Source: Xanthomonas hortorum (GTDB lineage Bacteria; Pseudomonadota; Gammaproteobacteria; Xanthomonadales; Xanthomonadaceae). From it: a stretch of DNA of 64,000 nt. Within the stretch, counting starts at the first letter, position 1; each line of letters opens with the position of its first letter. The notes below the pieces were generated by a model. It was given only the letters and a program-made list of their open reading frames with translations, was not told the DNA's origin and made no database searches. Below, piece after piece: positions 41,028 to 50,593 of this stretch. Position numbers and translations under genes: made by a program. The DNA is taken from positions 310,001-374,000 of the forward strand of contig NZ_CP101417.1 of NCBI RefSeq assembly GCF_024339125.1. Reading direction: 5' to 3'.

Positions 41028-41336
41028 TCAGCCGTGACGCGGCGGCGGCTCGAATCCCTCCGCCTCCAGGCATTGCAGCAACGATGACGGTGGCGGCCCA
41101 GGCGGCGGCCTATCCGGCACCGGCAACGCGATGTCTTGTGCCGTAGCGCAGGCCTGCAGCGCTGCATCGAATTCGGGATCGTGCGGCGGCGGTGGGCCAT
41201 GATGGCCGCGCTCAGGCGGCGGCGGTAGCAGCGGCGGCGCGCCACCTGGAGCGCCGCAGAGGCTGGCGCAGCCGCTCATGCTCAGTGCGGCAAGCAGCGC
41301 AGCGGTGACGGCAAAGCTGGGGCGTGTTTGGACCAT
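41028..41336 (-). CDS. proline-rich lipoprotein
   Basis: A 102-residue protein with a lipoprotein signal peptide: a basic start, a hydrophobic core (VTAALLAALSMSG) and a lipobox SGCASL with Cys24 or so as the acylated residue. The mature part is rich in proline (PPLLPPPPERG, PDRPPPGPPPSS) and has two further Cys residues that could pair. I do not recognise a family. The frame is open further upstream but the lipobox decides the start at 41336. Confidence 0.7.
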   Translation of the reverse strand: MVQTRPSFAVTAALLAALSMSGCASLCGAPGGAPPLLPPPPERGHHGPPPPHDPEFDAALQACATAQDIALPVPDRPPPGPPPSSLLQCLEAEGFEPPPRHG

Positions 41337-41546
41337 CGTCGATCTCCCTGGATGGATGCACACGTGTGCGTCGTGCATGCACGTGGCAGGGCGGGCAACG
41401 CCCGCGCTTTCGTCCAGCAAAGCCTTGCATGTGCGTGTGCCGCGCATGTGTCGCGTGCGTGTCGCCATCCGCCAAGCGCAGGCGTGCGCCGGCATTTGCT
41501 GATCGTGCCGCTATCCCTGCTGCAAAACCGCGCAAGTGCTAACGCG

Positions 41547-42647
41547 TCAGTTCTCGACGACGGCCGGTGCCACGCTGACGGCGGCGTCAGCGGCATTTTC
41601 AGGCAGCGATGCCATCACCGCAGCGCGAAAGCGCGCAGCGAATGCGGCATCGTTGGCCTGATAGAAGGCACGCGCATTGGCCGATAACTGATCCAGCTGC
41701 GCCTGTGGCAACGCCAATGCAGTTTCCACCGCGTGCGCGATTCCCGCCGCATCGACGTAGTAATACGATGCCAGACGCCGCTGGCGCACGTCGGCCACCG
41801 GAATCAGCACGCCGTGCTCGGGCCTGACCAATTCGTTCATCGGCTCGCCGTCGGTCGCCAATGTCACCGCGCTCACGCTCAACGCTTCCATCAGGTAATG
41901 ACCGAAACCTTCGGCTTCTGACGGGCAGATATGGAACAGATGCGCGTTCTGCAGCCGGCGCAGTTCGGCATCGTCGAGATAGCGGACCCGGTGATCGATG
42001 TTCGCAGCAACCACCGGCTTGCCGGCGGTGCGCGGGCTCTGCACCACGGTCAGCAGCGGCCACTCCGGATGCTGCTTCCAGGTCTCCAGCAGCACGCGGG
42101 TGCCCTTGGCGGTGCTGCGCCCGGCCAGATGGAAGAATGCACGCTGACGCAGCACCCGTGGGTCGTAGCGATCCGGGCTGGTGAATCCGATGAACCGCGT
42201 GGTGCAGCCCAGATTGCGAAAGATCCGCTCGGCGTGGTGGGTCTTGCACAGCACCGCGTCGAAGCGCGGCAACCGCGGCAGCCACTTGGGCAGCATCCAC
42301 TCCGGATTGGGCACCAGCAGGTTGGCCTGGCCCAGCGGCAGGCAGCGCGCATACACACGCTCGGAAAAGATCTGCACCGGCACCCGCCCGAACAGCGCGC
42401 GGCTGGCCCACAGACGGGTTTCGCGCAGGGTGTCGTGCACCCGCTGGCTGGTGAATCCCACTTCCTGTACCGGCACACCGCCAGCGCGCAGGGTCTGCGC
42501 CATCAGCATCATGTCGCGGGTCAGGCCCACGCCGTTGTCGCGGCTGATCACCCGCATCATCGGAAACGCCTTGTCATGCGCGCACTCGCCGTTGCAGCGG
42601 CACAGTGTCGATGTGATGGCTTCCTTGGCGATGTCCGGTTCTGTCAT
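41547..42647 (-). CDS. glycosyltransferase family 4-like
   Basis: A 366-residue protein with the GT-B fold. The C-terminal half has the GT4 features: THHAERIFRNLGCTTRFIGF, ARYLDDAELRRLQNAHLF-like spacing and the nucleotide-sugar Glu-rich motif PSEAEGFGHYLMEALS, then AVTLATDGEPMNELV. The N-terminal GVGLTRDMMLMAQTLRAGGV is an acceptor-side motif. No membrane span is predicted. The donor and acceptor are unknown. A cluster of four cysteines near the N-terminus (TLCRCNGECAH) is unusual for this fold. It is divergent from the response-regulator gene. Confidence 0.8.
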   Translation of the reverse strand: MTEPDIAKEAITSTLCRCNGECAHDKAFPMMRVISRDNGVGLTRDMMLMAQTLRAGGVPVQEVGFTSQRVHDTLRETRLWASRALFGRVPVQIFSERVYARCLPLGQANLLVPNPEWMLPKWLPRLPRFDAVLCKTHHAERIFRNLGCTTRFIGFTSPDRYDPRVLRQRAFFHLAGRSTAKGTRVLLETWKQHPEWPLLTVVQSPRTAGKPVVAANIDHRVRYLDDAELRRLQNAHLFHICPSEAEGFGHYLMEALSVSAVTLATDGEPMNELVRPEHGVLIPVADVRQRRLASYYYVDAAGIAHAVETALALPQAQLDQLSANARAFYQANDAAFAARFRAAVMASLPENAADAAVSVAPAVVEN

Positions 42648-42775
42648 GTCGCGTCACACGTATGCCAATGGATGACAAATTCAATCATTATGATGCGTGC
42701 TCCAGCCTTGCAACTGCGAGCACCATGTATCCGGTAGCCACCACCCTGCGCGGCCAAACCTCCGCGCCACCGACG

Positions 42776-43504
42776 ATGACCTCCATGGACCTGCAACAAC
42801 CCTGCGTTCTTGTGGTCGACGACGACCCGGACCTGCGCAAGCTGATCGGCGAGTTCCTGAGCGCCCACGGCTACCAGGTGGACGTTGCCGAAAACGTGGC
42901 GGAGATGCGCAAGAGCATCGCGCAGCGCCGCCCGGACCTCATCGTACTCGACGTGATGATGCCCGGAGAAGACGGGCTGAGCGCGGCCCGGGCCCTGGCC
43001 AGCGAGCGCGGTTCACCCGCGGTCATCATGCTCAGCGCGTTGGGCAACGACACCGACCGCATCATCGGCCTGGAAGTGGGCGCCGACGATTACCTGGCCA
43101 AACCCTGCAATCCACGCGAATTGCTGGCGCGGGTGCGCGCCCTGCTGCGCCGCAGCCAGGCCAGCAACGAGCAGGCCGACCACCGCGGCAACGTCTACGA
43201 GTTCGCCGGCTGGCGGCTGGATGTGGTGCGCCGCGACCTGCGCGACCCCACCGGCATCTTCATCAACCTCTCCGACGGCGAGTTCGCGCTGCTGCGCACC
43301 TTCGTCGAGCATCCGCAGCGGGTGCTGAGCCGCGACCAGCTGCTGGACTATGCGCGCGGCCGCGATACCGATGTCTACGACCGCGCCATCGACAGCCAGA
43401 TCAGCCGGCTGCGGCGCAAGATCAACGAGCGCGTGCATACCGAGTTGATTCGCACCGTGCGTAACGAAGGCTACATGCTGCTGCCGGGCGTCTCGCGTCT
43501 GTGA
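42776..43504 (+). CDS. OmpR-family response regulator
   Basis: A response regulator of 242 residues with an N-terminal receiver (acidic pair in VLVVDDDPDLRKL, phosphorylated Asp59 in LIVLDVMMPGEDG, Lys in YLAKPCNPREL) and a C-terminal winged helix (LSDGEFALLRTFVEHPQRVL and DRAIDSQISRLRRKINE). Three in-frame ATG codons (42725, 42776 and 42785) are possible starts and none has a good ribosome site; 42776 is a compromise. The stop overlaps the GTG of the sensor-kinase gene, so the two proteins form a two-component pair. Confidence 0.93.
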   Translation: MTSMDLQQPCVLVVDDDPDLRKLIGEFLSAHGYQVDVAENVAEMRKSIAQRRPDLIVLDVMMPGEDGLSAARALASERGSPAVIMLSALGNDTDRIIGLEVGADDYLAKPCNPRELLARVRALLRRSQASNEQADHRGNVYEFAGWRLDVVRRDLRDPTGIFINLSDGEFALLRTFVEHPQRVLSRDQLLDYARGRDTDVYDRAIDSQISRLRRKINERVHTELIRTVRNEGYMLLPGVSRL

Positions 43505-45012
43505 GCAACCCGGCACGTCGCGGGCTGTCGATCTTTGCGCGGACCTTCGTATTGCTGGCGGTGGCCCTGCTCACCGCCCAGGCGGTCGGCATCGCCCTGC
43601 TGGTGATGCGCACGCCGGTCTACGAGCCGCCGGTGCACCCGCCGGAGGTGGTGGCGCTGCTGTCCACGCGCATGCCGGCCGGCACCCAGACCTTGACGGT
43701 GCGCGAGTCCGCGCAGTCCCCGCTGCCGCCAGCAGGCCAGGTGCGCGATGCGTTTGCCGAAATGCTGCTTGCCCATTGGCTGGATGTGCCCGAGCAGCGC
43801 GTGCGCTTCTACCGCAGCGCCGACGATCACCCGGGCCCGCGCGTCGGCATGTCGCTGCCGAGCCAACCGCAGGCGTCCGAGGCCAATAACGGCGATGGCA
43901 GCCCTGCCGGCAATCGCCGCGCTGCCTTGCAGAGATCGCCGCCAGAGCCGAGTGACTGGCACCGCGATCGCCATCCCGGCGCCTCGCCGTTCGGCAACGG
44001 ACTGCGCCCGGACGACGCCCCCGGCGCCTGGGAAAGCGAGCGCCTGACCCCGGGCGTGCCACTGCTGGACGGCTTCACCGCCGCGCTGCAGCAGCCCGAT
44101 GGCCGCTGGCGCACGGTGGAATCGCCGCCACGGCGGTTGTCGGCCGAGTTCAAGACCCACGTGGTGCTGCTGTTTCTGGCCGGCCTGCTGGCCAACGTGC
44201 CGCTGGCGTGGTGGTTCTCGCGCGCGCTGTCGGCGCCGATCAAGCGCTTTGCCGAAGCCGCCGACCGGCTGGGCCGCAACCCGGATGCCGCTGCACTGCA
44301 ACGCAGCGGCCCGCCGGAGATCGTGCGCGCGGCCGACTCGTTCAATGCGATGCAGGCACGCCTGAACCGCCTGATCAACGAGCGCACCCACATGGTGGCG
44401 GCGATCGCGCACGACCTGCGCACGCCGCTGGCGCGCCTGTCGTTCCGCCTGGACGGGCTGCAGCCACCGCTACGCGACAAGGCACTGGCCGACATCGACG
44501 AGATGAAGGCGATGATTTCCGCCGCGCTGGATTTCATCCAGAACGATCGCCACCGCGGCGAACGCGCGCCGCTGGATCTGCGACTGCTGGTGGAAAGCGT
44601 GGTCGACAACGCCACCGACATCGGTGCCGACGCCGAGCTGTTGCCCGGTCCGGAGATCACCCTGGACGGCGACCCGCTCGCCTTGCGCCGCGCGGTGATG
44701 AACCTGCTGGAGAACGCGCTGAAATACGGGAAGCGTGCGCGCCTGCAACTGCAGCGTGACGGCGAAGACGGCGTGCTGTGGATCGACGACGACGGCCCCG
44801 GCATCGACCCGACCCAGCGCGAACAGTTGCTGCTGCCGTTCGTACGTGGCGAGTCTTCGCGCAACCGCGACACCGGCGGCATCGGGCTGGGCTTGTCGGT
44901 GGCGCACAGCATCGTGCTGGCGCATGGCGGCGATCTGCGCCTGGATAACCGTGCAGCAGGTGGCGGCCTGCGAGTGACGGTGCGCCTGCCGTGCATGCCG
45001 GAGCGACGCTAG
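43501..45012 (+). CDS. sensor histidine kinase, EnvZ-like
   Basis: A 503-residue membrane kinase. The first span is about residues 14-35. A periplasmic region of about 185 residues follows, containing a Pro-, Asp- and His-rich stretch (SDWHRDRHPGASPFGNG). The second span is around 221-240, followed by a HAMP domain. The H box is MVAAIAHDLRTPLARLSFRL, the N box NLLENALKYGKRA, and the G boxes are DDDGPGI and GIGLGLSVAHSIV. The GTG start overlaps the stop of the response regulator gene. The signal is unknown. Confidence 0.92.
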   Translation: MSNPARRGLSIFARTFVLLAVALLTAQAVGIALLVMRTPVYEPPVHPPEVVALLSTRMPAGTQTLTVRESAQSPLPPAGQVRDAFAEMLLAHWLDVPEQRVRFYRSADDHPGPRVGMSLPSQPQASEANNGDGSPAGNRRAALQRSPPEPSDWHRDRHPGASPFGNGLRPDDAPGAWESERLTPGVPLLDGFTAALQQPDGRWRTVESPPRRLSAEFKTHVVLLFLAGLLANVPLAWWFSRALSAPIKRFAEAADRLGRNPDAAALQRSGPPEIVRAADSFNAMQARLNRLINERTHMVAAIAHDLRTPLARLSFRLDGLQPPLRDKALADIDEMKAMISAALDFIQNDRHRGERAPLDLRLLVESVVDNATDIGADAELLPGPEITLDGDPLALRRAVMNLLENALKYGKRARLQLQRDGEDGVLWIDDDGPGIDPTQREQLLLPFVRGESSRNRDTGGIGLGLSVAHSIVLAHGGDLRLDNRAAGGGLRVTVRLPCMPERR

Positions 45013-45130
45013 ACGTGCGTTCTTTCGTACGTGAGGTCGACGATGCCGTCTCGCGCCCGAGTCCATTCCTGCAAAAAACGACCGCGCGGTAGCCTAGCGA
45101 TGCGCTACGACTGCGGCAATCCGCAAGCGC

Positions 45131-46579
45131 TCAGTACGCAAACTCGCGGAACACCCGATCGATATCGCCGTTCCATGCACCGTGATACAGCGCCAGCTTG
45201 CGCTCGGCGGCGGTGACACCGCTTTCGGCGATCTCGGCGATCACGTCCACAAAACCGGTTTCGTCCTGACCGTCGGCATTCAAGCGCGCCCGCCGACGCA
45301 GGCCTTCGCGCGCGATCTTGACCGCTTCCACAGCCAAATCGCGCACCGTGCCATGACGGAACGGCAGCCCGAGCGCATGCTTGGGCACACCATCGCGCAG
45401 CGCATGACGCTCGGTGGGGCTGAAGTCCTTGACCAGATCCCAGGCCGCATCCAGCGCGGTGTCGTCGTATAGCAGCCCCACCCAGAACGCCGACAGCGCG
45501 CACAGGCGGTCCCACGGGCCGGCATCGGCGCCACGCATTTCCAGATACTTCTTCAAGCGCACTTCCGGGAACGCGGTGGTCATGTGGTCCGACCAGTCGC
45601 GCAGCGTCGGCAATGCACCCGGCAATGCCGGCAGCTTGCCTTGCATGAAATCGCGAAAGCTCTGCCCGCTGGCATCGACATAGACGCCGTCGCGGTAGGA
45701 GAAATACATCGGCACATCGAGCAGGTAATCGACGTAGCGCTCGTAGCTGAAGCCGTCTTCGAACACGAAATCCAGCATACCGGTGCGATCGGCGTCGGTG
45801 TCGGTCCAGATGTGCGAGCGGTAGCTGAGGTAACCGTTGGGCTTGCCTTCGGTGAACGGCGAATCGGCGAACAACGCGGTGGCGATTGGCTGCAGCGCCA
45901 GCGACACGCGGAACTTCTTCACCATGTCCGCTTCGGTGGCGTAATCCAGATTGACCTGCACCGTGCAGGTGCGCGTCATCATGTCCAGGCCGAGCGAGCC
46001 GACCTTGGGCATGTAGTTCTTCATGATCTGGTAGCGGCCCTTGGGCATCCACGGCATCTGGTCGCGGCGCCACTTCGGTTGGAAACCCATGCCCAGAAAG
46101 CCCAGCTGCAACTCGCCGGCGACCTGCGCCACTTCGTCCAGATGGGTGCCGGTTTCCACGCAGGTGTGATGCAGGGTCTCGACCGCTGCGCCGGAGAGTT
46201 CCAGCTGCCCGGCCGGCTCCAGCGTCACCGAGGCGCCGTCGCGCAGCAGCGCGATGGTGTGGCCGTTTTCCTGCACCGGCTCCCAACCGAAGCGGGTCAA
46301 GCCGGTCAGCAGCGCCTGGATGCCGCGCTCGCCTTCAAAGGTGGGCGCGCGCAGGTCGTCGAGCTGGAAGCCGAACTTTTCGTGCTCGGTGCCGATCCGC
46401 CAGTCCGCGCTGGGCTTCTCGCCCGAGGCAAGTACCTGGACCAGCTCCGCGCGTTCGGTGATCGGCGTTTCGGCAACGTGGCTGGGACTCGACAAGGGCA
46501 GGCTCGCAGAAAAATTGAGGGGAACGATGTGGGGATCCTCCCCAGCCACCGCAAGGCCCGCACTATAACCGCCCAACAT
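45131..46579 (-). CDS. gshA: glutamate-cysteine ligase (plant/proteobacterial type)
   Basis: A protein of up to 482 residues of the GCS2-like family found in plants and many Proteobacteria. The motifs are [16 protein letters not shown] with the Glu of the active site, [35 protein letters not shown] with the conserved Cys, and [19 protein letters not shown]. The last stretch [16 protein letters not shown] is at the C-terminus. It makes gamma-glutamylcysteine, the first step of glutathione synthesis, which also supplies the formaldehyde operon and the monothiol glutaredoxin. The start is uncertain: a shorter version starting around [14 protein letters not shown] is likely too. The AraC gene is divergent. 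Confidence 0.91.
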   Translation of the reverse strand: MLGGYSAGLAVAGEDPHIVPLNFSASLPLSSPSHVAETPITERAELVQVLASGEKPSADWRIGTEHEKFGFQLDDLRAPTFEGERGIQALLTGLTRFGWEPVQENGHTIALLRDGASVTLEPAGQLELSGAAVETLHHTCVETGTHLDEVAQVAGELQLGFLGMGFQPKWRRDQMPWMPKGRYQIMKNYMPKVGSLGLDMMTRTCTVQVNLDYATEADMVKKFRVSLALQPIATALFADSPFTEGKPNGYLSYRSHIWTDTDADRTGMLDFVFEDGFSYERYVDYLLDVPMYFSYRDGVYVDASGQSFRDFMQGKLPALPGALPTLRDWSDHMTTAFPEVRLKKYLEMRGADAGPWDRLCALSAFWVGLLYDDTALDAAWDLVKDFSPTERHALRDGVPKHALGLPFRHGTVRDLAVEAVKIAREGLRRRARLNADGQDETGFVDVIAEIAESGVTAAERKLALYHGAWNGDIDRVFREFAY

Positions 46580-46861
46580 GGAAGAATTGCCGCCATCGGC
46601 CGGGTCTTAGATTTCCATCCATGCTTACTGCATGCAGATGCGGGCGAACGCCCACCGTCGCGCCGGCATCACCTGCCGGGACTTCACGCACACAGCGACA
46701 AGCGCAGGCATGGCCGGGGCTGGTCAAGGTCCGGCAGCGCCGCAGCCATGCAGATGCCAGATGGCCATGCGAGGCCAGCATCCATGCGTGCAATAGCGCG
46801 GCAACCGCGGCGCTGTTCCAGCCAAAGACATGCGTACACGATCCTGTAGCATCGCCCGGCC

Positions 46862-47698
46862 ATGACTGTTGCGCCCACACCCACCGACGTCCTGCTTGCG
46901 CAGATGGCCAGCCTGATGCACTGCGAGCGCGCCGAAGGCTTTGCCTGCGTGAGCGCGCGGCGCGCACACGGCGCGCGCTCGGTGGACCTGACCCAGGCGC
47001 AATTTGCGATTCTGCTGCAGGGCCGCAAACACGTGCGGACAGCGACCCAATCGCTGGAGTTCGTGCCGGGCGACCTGTTCCTGGTGACGCGCCGTTGCCG
47101 GATCGATGTGATCAACACGCCCGACCCATCAACCGGGCTCTACCTGAGCGCGGTGGTGCCCCTCTGCGAAGAGGCGCTTGCTGCTGCGCGCGCATTGTGG
47201 AATGAGCAGCTGCCCGAGGCCGGCGACGACATCGCGCGGCTGCCGGCGATCGATTTCGACCCGACGCTGCGGCAATGGCGCGATGCGCTGCAACACGGCC
47301 TGTATACCGAAGCCCGCCTGGCGCTGGCCTCGCTGGTGATCAGCTTGTGCCGCCGTGGTCACGGCGGCCTGCTGTTGCCGCCCGCACCAAGTCTCGCCTC
47401 GCAGGTGCGCACGTTGATCACCGCGCAACCACAGCGGGCTTGGCGCTCACGCGATGTCGAAGACAGCCTGGGCATCAGTGGTGCCACCTTGCGCCGGCAT
47501 CTGGCCGCAGAACACTGCTCGCTGCGCGAGCTGATCACCGACGCGCGGCTCGCGCATGCGATGGCCCTGCTCTACACCACACGCTGGCCGCTCAAGACCG
47601 TGGCCGCGCGTGCAGGCTATCGCTCCACCCGCAGCTTCAGTCAGCGCTTCCAGCAGCGTTACGGGCTGGATCCGGCCAGCATTGGCAACAGCCGCTAG
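46862..47698 (+). CDS. AraC-family transcription regulator
   Basis: A 278-residue regulator. The N-terminal 165 residues are an AraC-type ligand-binding domain of the AraC_N kind (LTQAQFAILLQGRKHVRTAT and EFVPGDLFLVTRR). The C-terminal hundred are the double helix-turn-helix (VEDSLGISGATLRRHLAAEHCS, then WPLKTVAARAGYRSTRSFSQRF). It stands upstream of the metallo-beta-lactamase-fold gene in the same direction, with a 100-base gap. Its signal is unknown. Confidence 0.9.
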   Translation: MTVAPTPTDVLLAQMASLMHCERAEGFACVSARRAHGARSVDLTQAQFAILLQGRKHVRTATQSLEFVPGDLFLVTRRCRIDVINTPDPSTGLYLSAVVPLCEEALAAARALWNEQLPEAGDDIARLPAIDFDPTLRQWRDALQHGLYTEARLALASLVISLCRRGHGGLLLPPAPSLASQVRTLITAQPQRAWRSRDVEDSLGISGATLRRHLAAEHCSLRELITDARLAHAMALLYTTRWPLKTVAARAGYRSTRSFSQRFQQRYGLDPASIGNSR

Positions 47699-47802
47699 AT
47701 CGCTGCAGCGAGCGCTTCGCGCAGCGCAATGAGCGAATTGCGCAAGTCGCTGCCGCCAGCATGGCGACATCGCGGCGGTTGCCGCCTGCCCTGGAGTTGC
47801 TC

Positions 47803-48783
47803 ATGTCTGTTTCCGTACTGCGTTCGCTTGCGCCGCTATTGCTCGCCGCAAGCGCCACGCTGGCGCACGCCGCTGCGCCCGCGTCCACCCATGCACAGGT
47901 TCCCGGCTTTTACTTGCAGCGCATCGGCACGCTGCGCGTCACTGCGTTGTTCGACGGCAGCGTCGCGTTGACGCGTCAACAGCTGTCCAATGTGGAACCG
48001 GCAGAGCGCGACCGCCTGCTCGCGCAGGGCTACGTGCCCGAAGACGACAAGGGCCTGCAGACGGCAGTCAACGCCTATCTGATCCAGGACGGCAGCCACC
48101 TCAGCCTGGTCGATACCGGCACTGCCCGGTGCCTGGGCCCCGGCCTGGGCCAAGTGCTGACCAACCTGCGCGCCGCCGGCTACGACCCGGCCCAGGTCGA
48201 CGATGTGCTGCTCACCCACGCGCATCCGGACCACCTGTGCGGCCTGCTCGATGCGCAGGGCACCCCGGCATTTCCCAACGCCACGGTGTGGCTGTCCGAC
48301 GCCGATGCCGCGTACTGGCTGGATCCCGCTTCGGAGGCCGGTGCCGCGCCGATGCTGCAGTTCGCCTTTCCGCTGGCGCGCGCGGCGGCAGCGCCCTATC
48401 AGGCCCAGGGTCGGCTGCGCCGTTTCCAGCCGGGCAAGACCGTATTGCCGGCCGGCACCACTGCCCTGGACAGCCAGGGCCACACGCCCGGCCACGTGTC
48501 GTATCGCTTCGACGGTGGCGCCGGCAACACGCTGCTGGTGTGGGGCGATGTGTTGCACTACCACGCCGTGCAGTTTGCCCAGCCGGACGCATCGTTCGAG
48601 GCCGACAGCAACCGCAGCAAGGCCATTGCCTCACGCCGCAGCATGCTGGCGCAGGCCGCCGACGGCCGCTGGTGGGTGGCCGGTGCGCATCTGCCGTTCC
48701 CGGGCCTGGGCCACGTGCGCCGTGAGGGCGATGCGTTCGCCTGGGTGCCGACCGAATTCGGCCCAGTGCCGGCGACGCCTTGA
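47803..48783 (+). CDS. exported metallo-beta-lactamase-fold hydrolase
   Basis: A 326-residue protein with a signal peptide (SLAPLLLAASATLAHAAAPA). The MBL metal motif is VLLTHAHPDHLCGLL; the later metal His and Asp are in LDSQGHTPGHVSYRF and LLVWGDVLHYHAVQF, and the last His in VAGAHLPFPGLGHVRR. It resembles periplasmic or outer MBL proteins of the quorum-quenching or glyoxalase-like kind; the substrate is not known. GGAG lies seven bases before the ATG at 47803. It follows the AraC gene and may be regulated by it. Confidence 0.88.
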   Translation: MSVSVLRSLAPLLLAASATLAHAAAPASTHAQVPGFYLQRIGTLRVTALFDGSVALTRQQLSNVEPAERDRLLAQGYVPEDDKGLQTAVNAYLIQDGSHLSLVDTGTARCLGPGLGQVLTNLRAAGYDPAQVDDVLLTHAHPDHLCGLLDAQGTPAFPNATVWLSDADAAYWLDPASEAGAAPMLQFAFPLARAAAAPYQAQGRLRRFQPGKTVLPAGTTALDSQGHTPGHVSYRFDGGAGNTLLVWGDVLHYHAVQFAQPDASFEADSNRSKAIASRRSMLAQAADGRWWVAGAHLPFPGLGHVRREGDAFAWVPTEFGPVPATP

Positions 48784-48861
48784 GCGATGAGGCGCCCAGG
48801 CAAGGTCCGTGTCCCGCAGCGCAGCCCGGCGTCGCCCGGCCCCGATACCGATGCCGCAAAT

Positions 48862-48888
48862 GAAAACGGCGAGCCCTGGCTCGCCGTT
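48862..48888 (-). terminator. intrinsic terminator of engB
   Basis: An 11-bp stem, AACGGCGAGCC with GGCTCGCCGTT, is followed on the minus strand by TTTTC. It lies 44 bases after the engB stop, which reads in that direction. Confidence 0.85.
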
Positions 48889-48931
48889 GTGGACTGCCCG
48901 CAGGGCCAGGCGTCATGGCGCCCGGCCCGGC

Positions 48932-49555
48932 TCACTCCGCTGCAGGCGGCGCACCATCCAGGCCCAGCCAGCCGCCGACGATGCCGCGCAGTTCGTCCAC
49001 GCCCTGGCGCGATTCGCCGGAGTAGGTCTGCACGGTCACGCTGTCGCCAAAGCGCGAGGTCACTTCTTTCTTGACCTTCTGCAGGGTTTGCATCTGCTGG
49101 CCACGGCCGAGCTTGTCGGCCTTGGTCAGCAACCCGTGCGCGGGCAGGCCGCGTTCGGCGGCATAGCCGAGCATCTGCAGGTCGTAATCCTTGAGCGGGT
49201 GGCGGATATCCATCACCACCACCAGCCCGCGCAAGGCTTCGCGGGTGCGGAAATAACGGTCGATGAAGGCCTGCCAGTGCGCCTGCAGATCCTGCGGCAC
49301 CTTGGCGTAGCCGTAACCGGGCAGATCCACCAGGCAGCGCTCGGGCTGGATCTGGAAGAACACCAACTGCTGGGTACGACCAGGGGTCTTGGACACACGG
49401 GCGAGCGCGTTCTGGCGGGTCAGCGCGTTGAGCGCGCTGGATTTTCCGGCGTTTGAGCGGCCGGCGAAGGCGACCTCGTAGCCGCCATCGTCCGGCAATT
49501 GCCGGGCGTTATGGGCGGACAGGTGGTAGCGGGCTTGTTCGATAAGGAGCGACAT
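48932..49555 (-). CDS. engB: ribosome-biogenesis GTPase EngB/YsxC
   Basis: A 207-residue GTPase of the EngB/YihA family. The G boxes are G1 in AGRSNAGKSSALNAL, G2 in KTPGRTQQ, G3 in VDLPGYGYAKVPQDL and G4 in LLTKADKLGR. It acts late in 50S subunit assembly in the cytoplasm. The start ATG at 49555 has AGGGGG just upstream; the frame continues far upstream on high GC content but those codons are antisense to cytochrome c4. The gene is divergent from cytochrome c4, with about 145 bases between starts. Confidence 0.95.
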   Translation of the reverse strand: MSLLIEQARYHLSAHNARQLPDDGGYEVAFAGRSNAGKSSALNALTRQNALARVSKTPGRTQQLVFFQIQPERCLVDLPGYGYAKVPQDLQAHWQAFIDRYFRTREALRGLVVVMDIRHPLKDYDLQMLGYAAERGLPAHGLLTKADKLGRGQQMQTLQKVKKEVTSRFGDSVTVQTYSGESRQGVDELRGIVGGWLGLDGAPPAAE

Positions 49556-49699
49556 CCCCCTAGGATCGCACGTTCGGGGCCTGGCGGTTTTGCTGCACTG
49601 TTCGTTGACCCTGGCGCAAAGGCGTGTCGATAATCGAAGTACGCCTGCCACAGCCAGCCTCAAACGCGCGCAGGTCGGGTCCATACGGAGCTTTAGCTG

Positions 49700-50500
49700 A
49701 TGCGCCATGCTCGTGTGCTTGTCCTCGCCGCCCTCGCCGTGCCGGTTATTGCCGCCGTGGCGTTTGCGCAATCGGCGGTGACGCCGATCCCCGATCCGCC
49801 ACCTGTGCGCGTTGCGCCGTTGGAGGTGGACCTGTCCAAGACCACCTGGGGCGATGCCAAGGCGGGCCAGACCAAGGCCGCTGCCTGCGCGGCCTGCCAT
49901 GGCCCGGACGGCAACCCGGCCGTCGCCATGTACCCGCGCATCGCCGGCCAGACCGAGCGCTACGTGGCGCATCAAGTGGCCTTGATCGCCAGCGGCGAGC
50001 GCAATAGCGGCATGGCGGCGGTGATGGTGCCGTTCGTCAAGGACCTCACTGCACAGGACATGCGCGACCTGGGCGCCTACTTCGCCACCCAGAAGTCTGC
50101 CGCCGGGGTGGCCGACGATGCGGTGGTCAACGAGGGGCCGTACCAGGGCCTGAAGTTTTACGAGGTCGGCGAGAAGCTTTACCGCGGTGGCGACATCGCA
50201 CGCGGCGTGCCGGCCTGCATGGCCTGCCACGGGCCGTCCGGCAGCGGCAATCCGGGCCCGGCGTATCCGCGCCTGGGCGGCCAGCATGCCGAGTACGTGG
50301 CACGGCGCCTGAAGGAATACCAGGCCGGCACCACCCAGCAGCGCAACCCGGCGCTGTTCAATATCATGGCGCAGGTGGCGCACCCGCTGACCGAGCAGGA
50401 GATCCAGGCGCTGGCCAGCTATCTGCAGGGCCTGCACGACCGCGCCGACGATGCGGCCGCCGCGCAAGCACCCGCTGCCGGGACGCCCGCACGCTCATGA
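49700..50500 (+). CDS. dihaem cytochrome c4
   Basis: A 266-residue periplasmic protein. A signal peptide ends near VAFAQSAV. Two class I cytochrome c domains follow, with haem sites CAACH and CMACH, and methionine ligands in MAAVMVPF and NIMAQVAH. The inner linker and the pair of domains are the family layout. A Pro/Ala-rich tail of 20 residues ends it. It would carry electrons to a terminal oxidase. The terminator at 50530-50557 follows, then the DsbA genes. Confidence 0.93.
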   Translation: MRHARVLVLAALAVPVIAAVAFAQSAVTPIPDPPPVRVAPLEVDLSKTTWGDAKAGQTKAAACAACHGPDGNPAVAMYPRIAGQTERYVAHQVALIASGERNSGMAAVMVPFVKDLTAQDMRDLGAYFATQKSAAGVADDAVVNEGPYQGLKFYEVGEKLYRGGDIARGVPACMACHGPSGSGNPGPAYPRLGGQHAEYVARRLKEYQAGTTQQRNPALFNIMAQVAHPLTEQEIQALASYLQGLHDRADDAAAAQAPAAGTPARS

Positions 50501-50529
50501 GTTGAAAGCCACGGCTGCCACACCGCTTC

Positions 50530-50557
50530 ACGACGCCGGTCCCGCGACCGGCGTCGT
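50530..50557 (+). terminator. intrinsic-type terminator after cytochrome c4
   Basis: A 12-bp perfect stem, ACGACGCCGGTC with GACCGGCGTCGT, around a four-base loop, followed by CGTTTCCC. The T run is short. It lies 30 bases after the cytochrome stop and 36 before the dsbA start. Confidence 0.75.
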
Positions 50558-50593
50558 CGTTTCCCGTCCTCCCCATATCCCCACGGAGCCTGC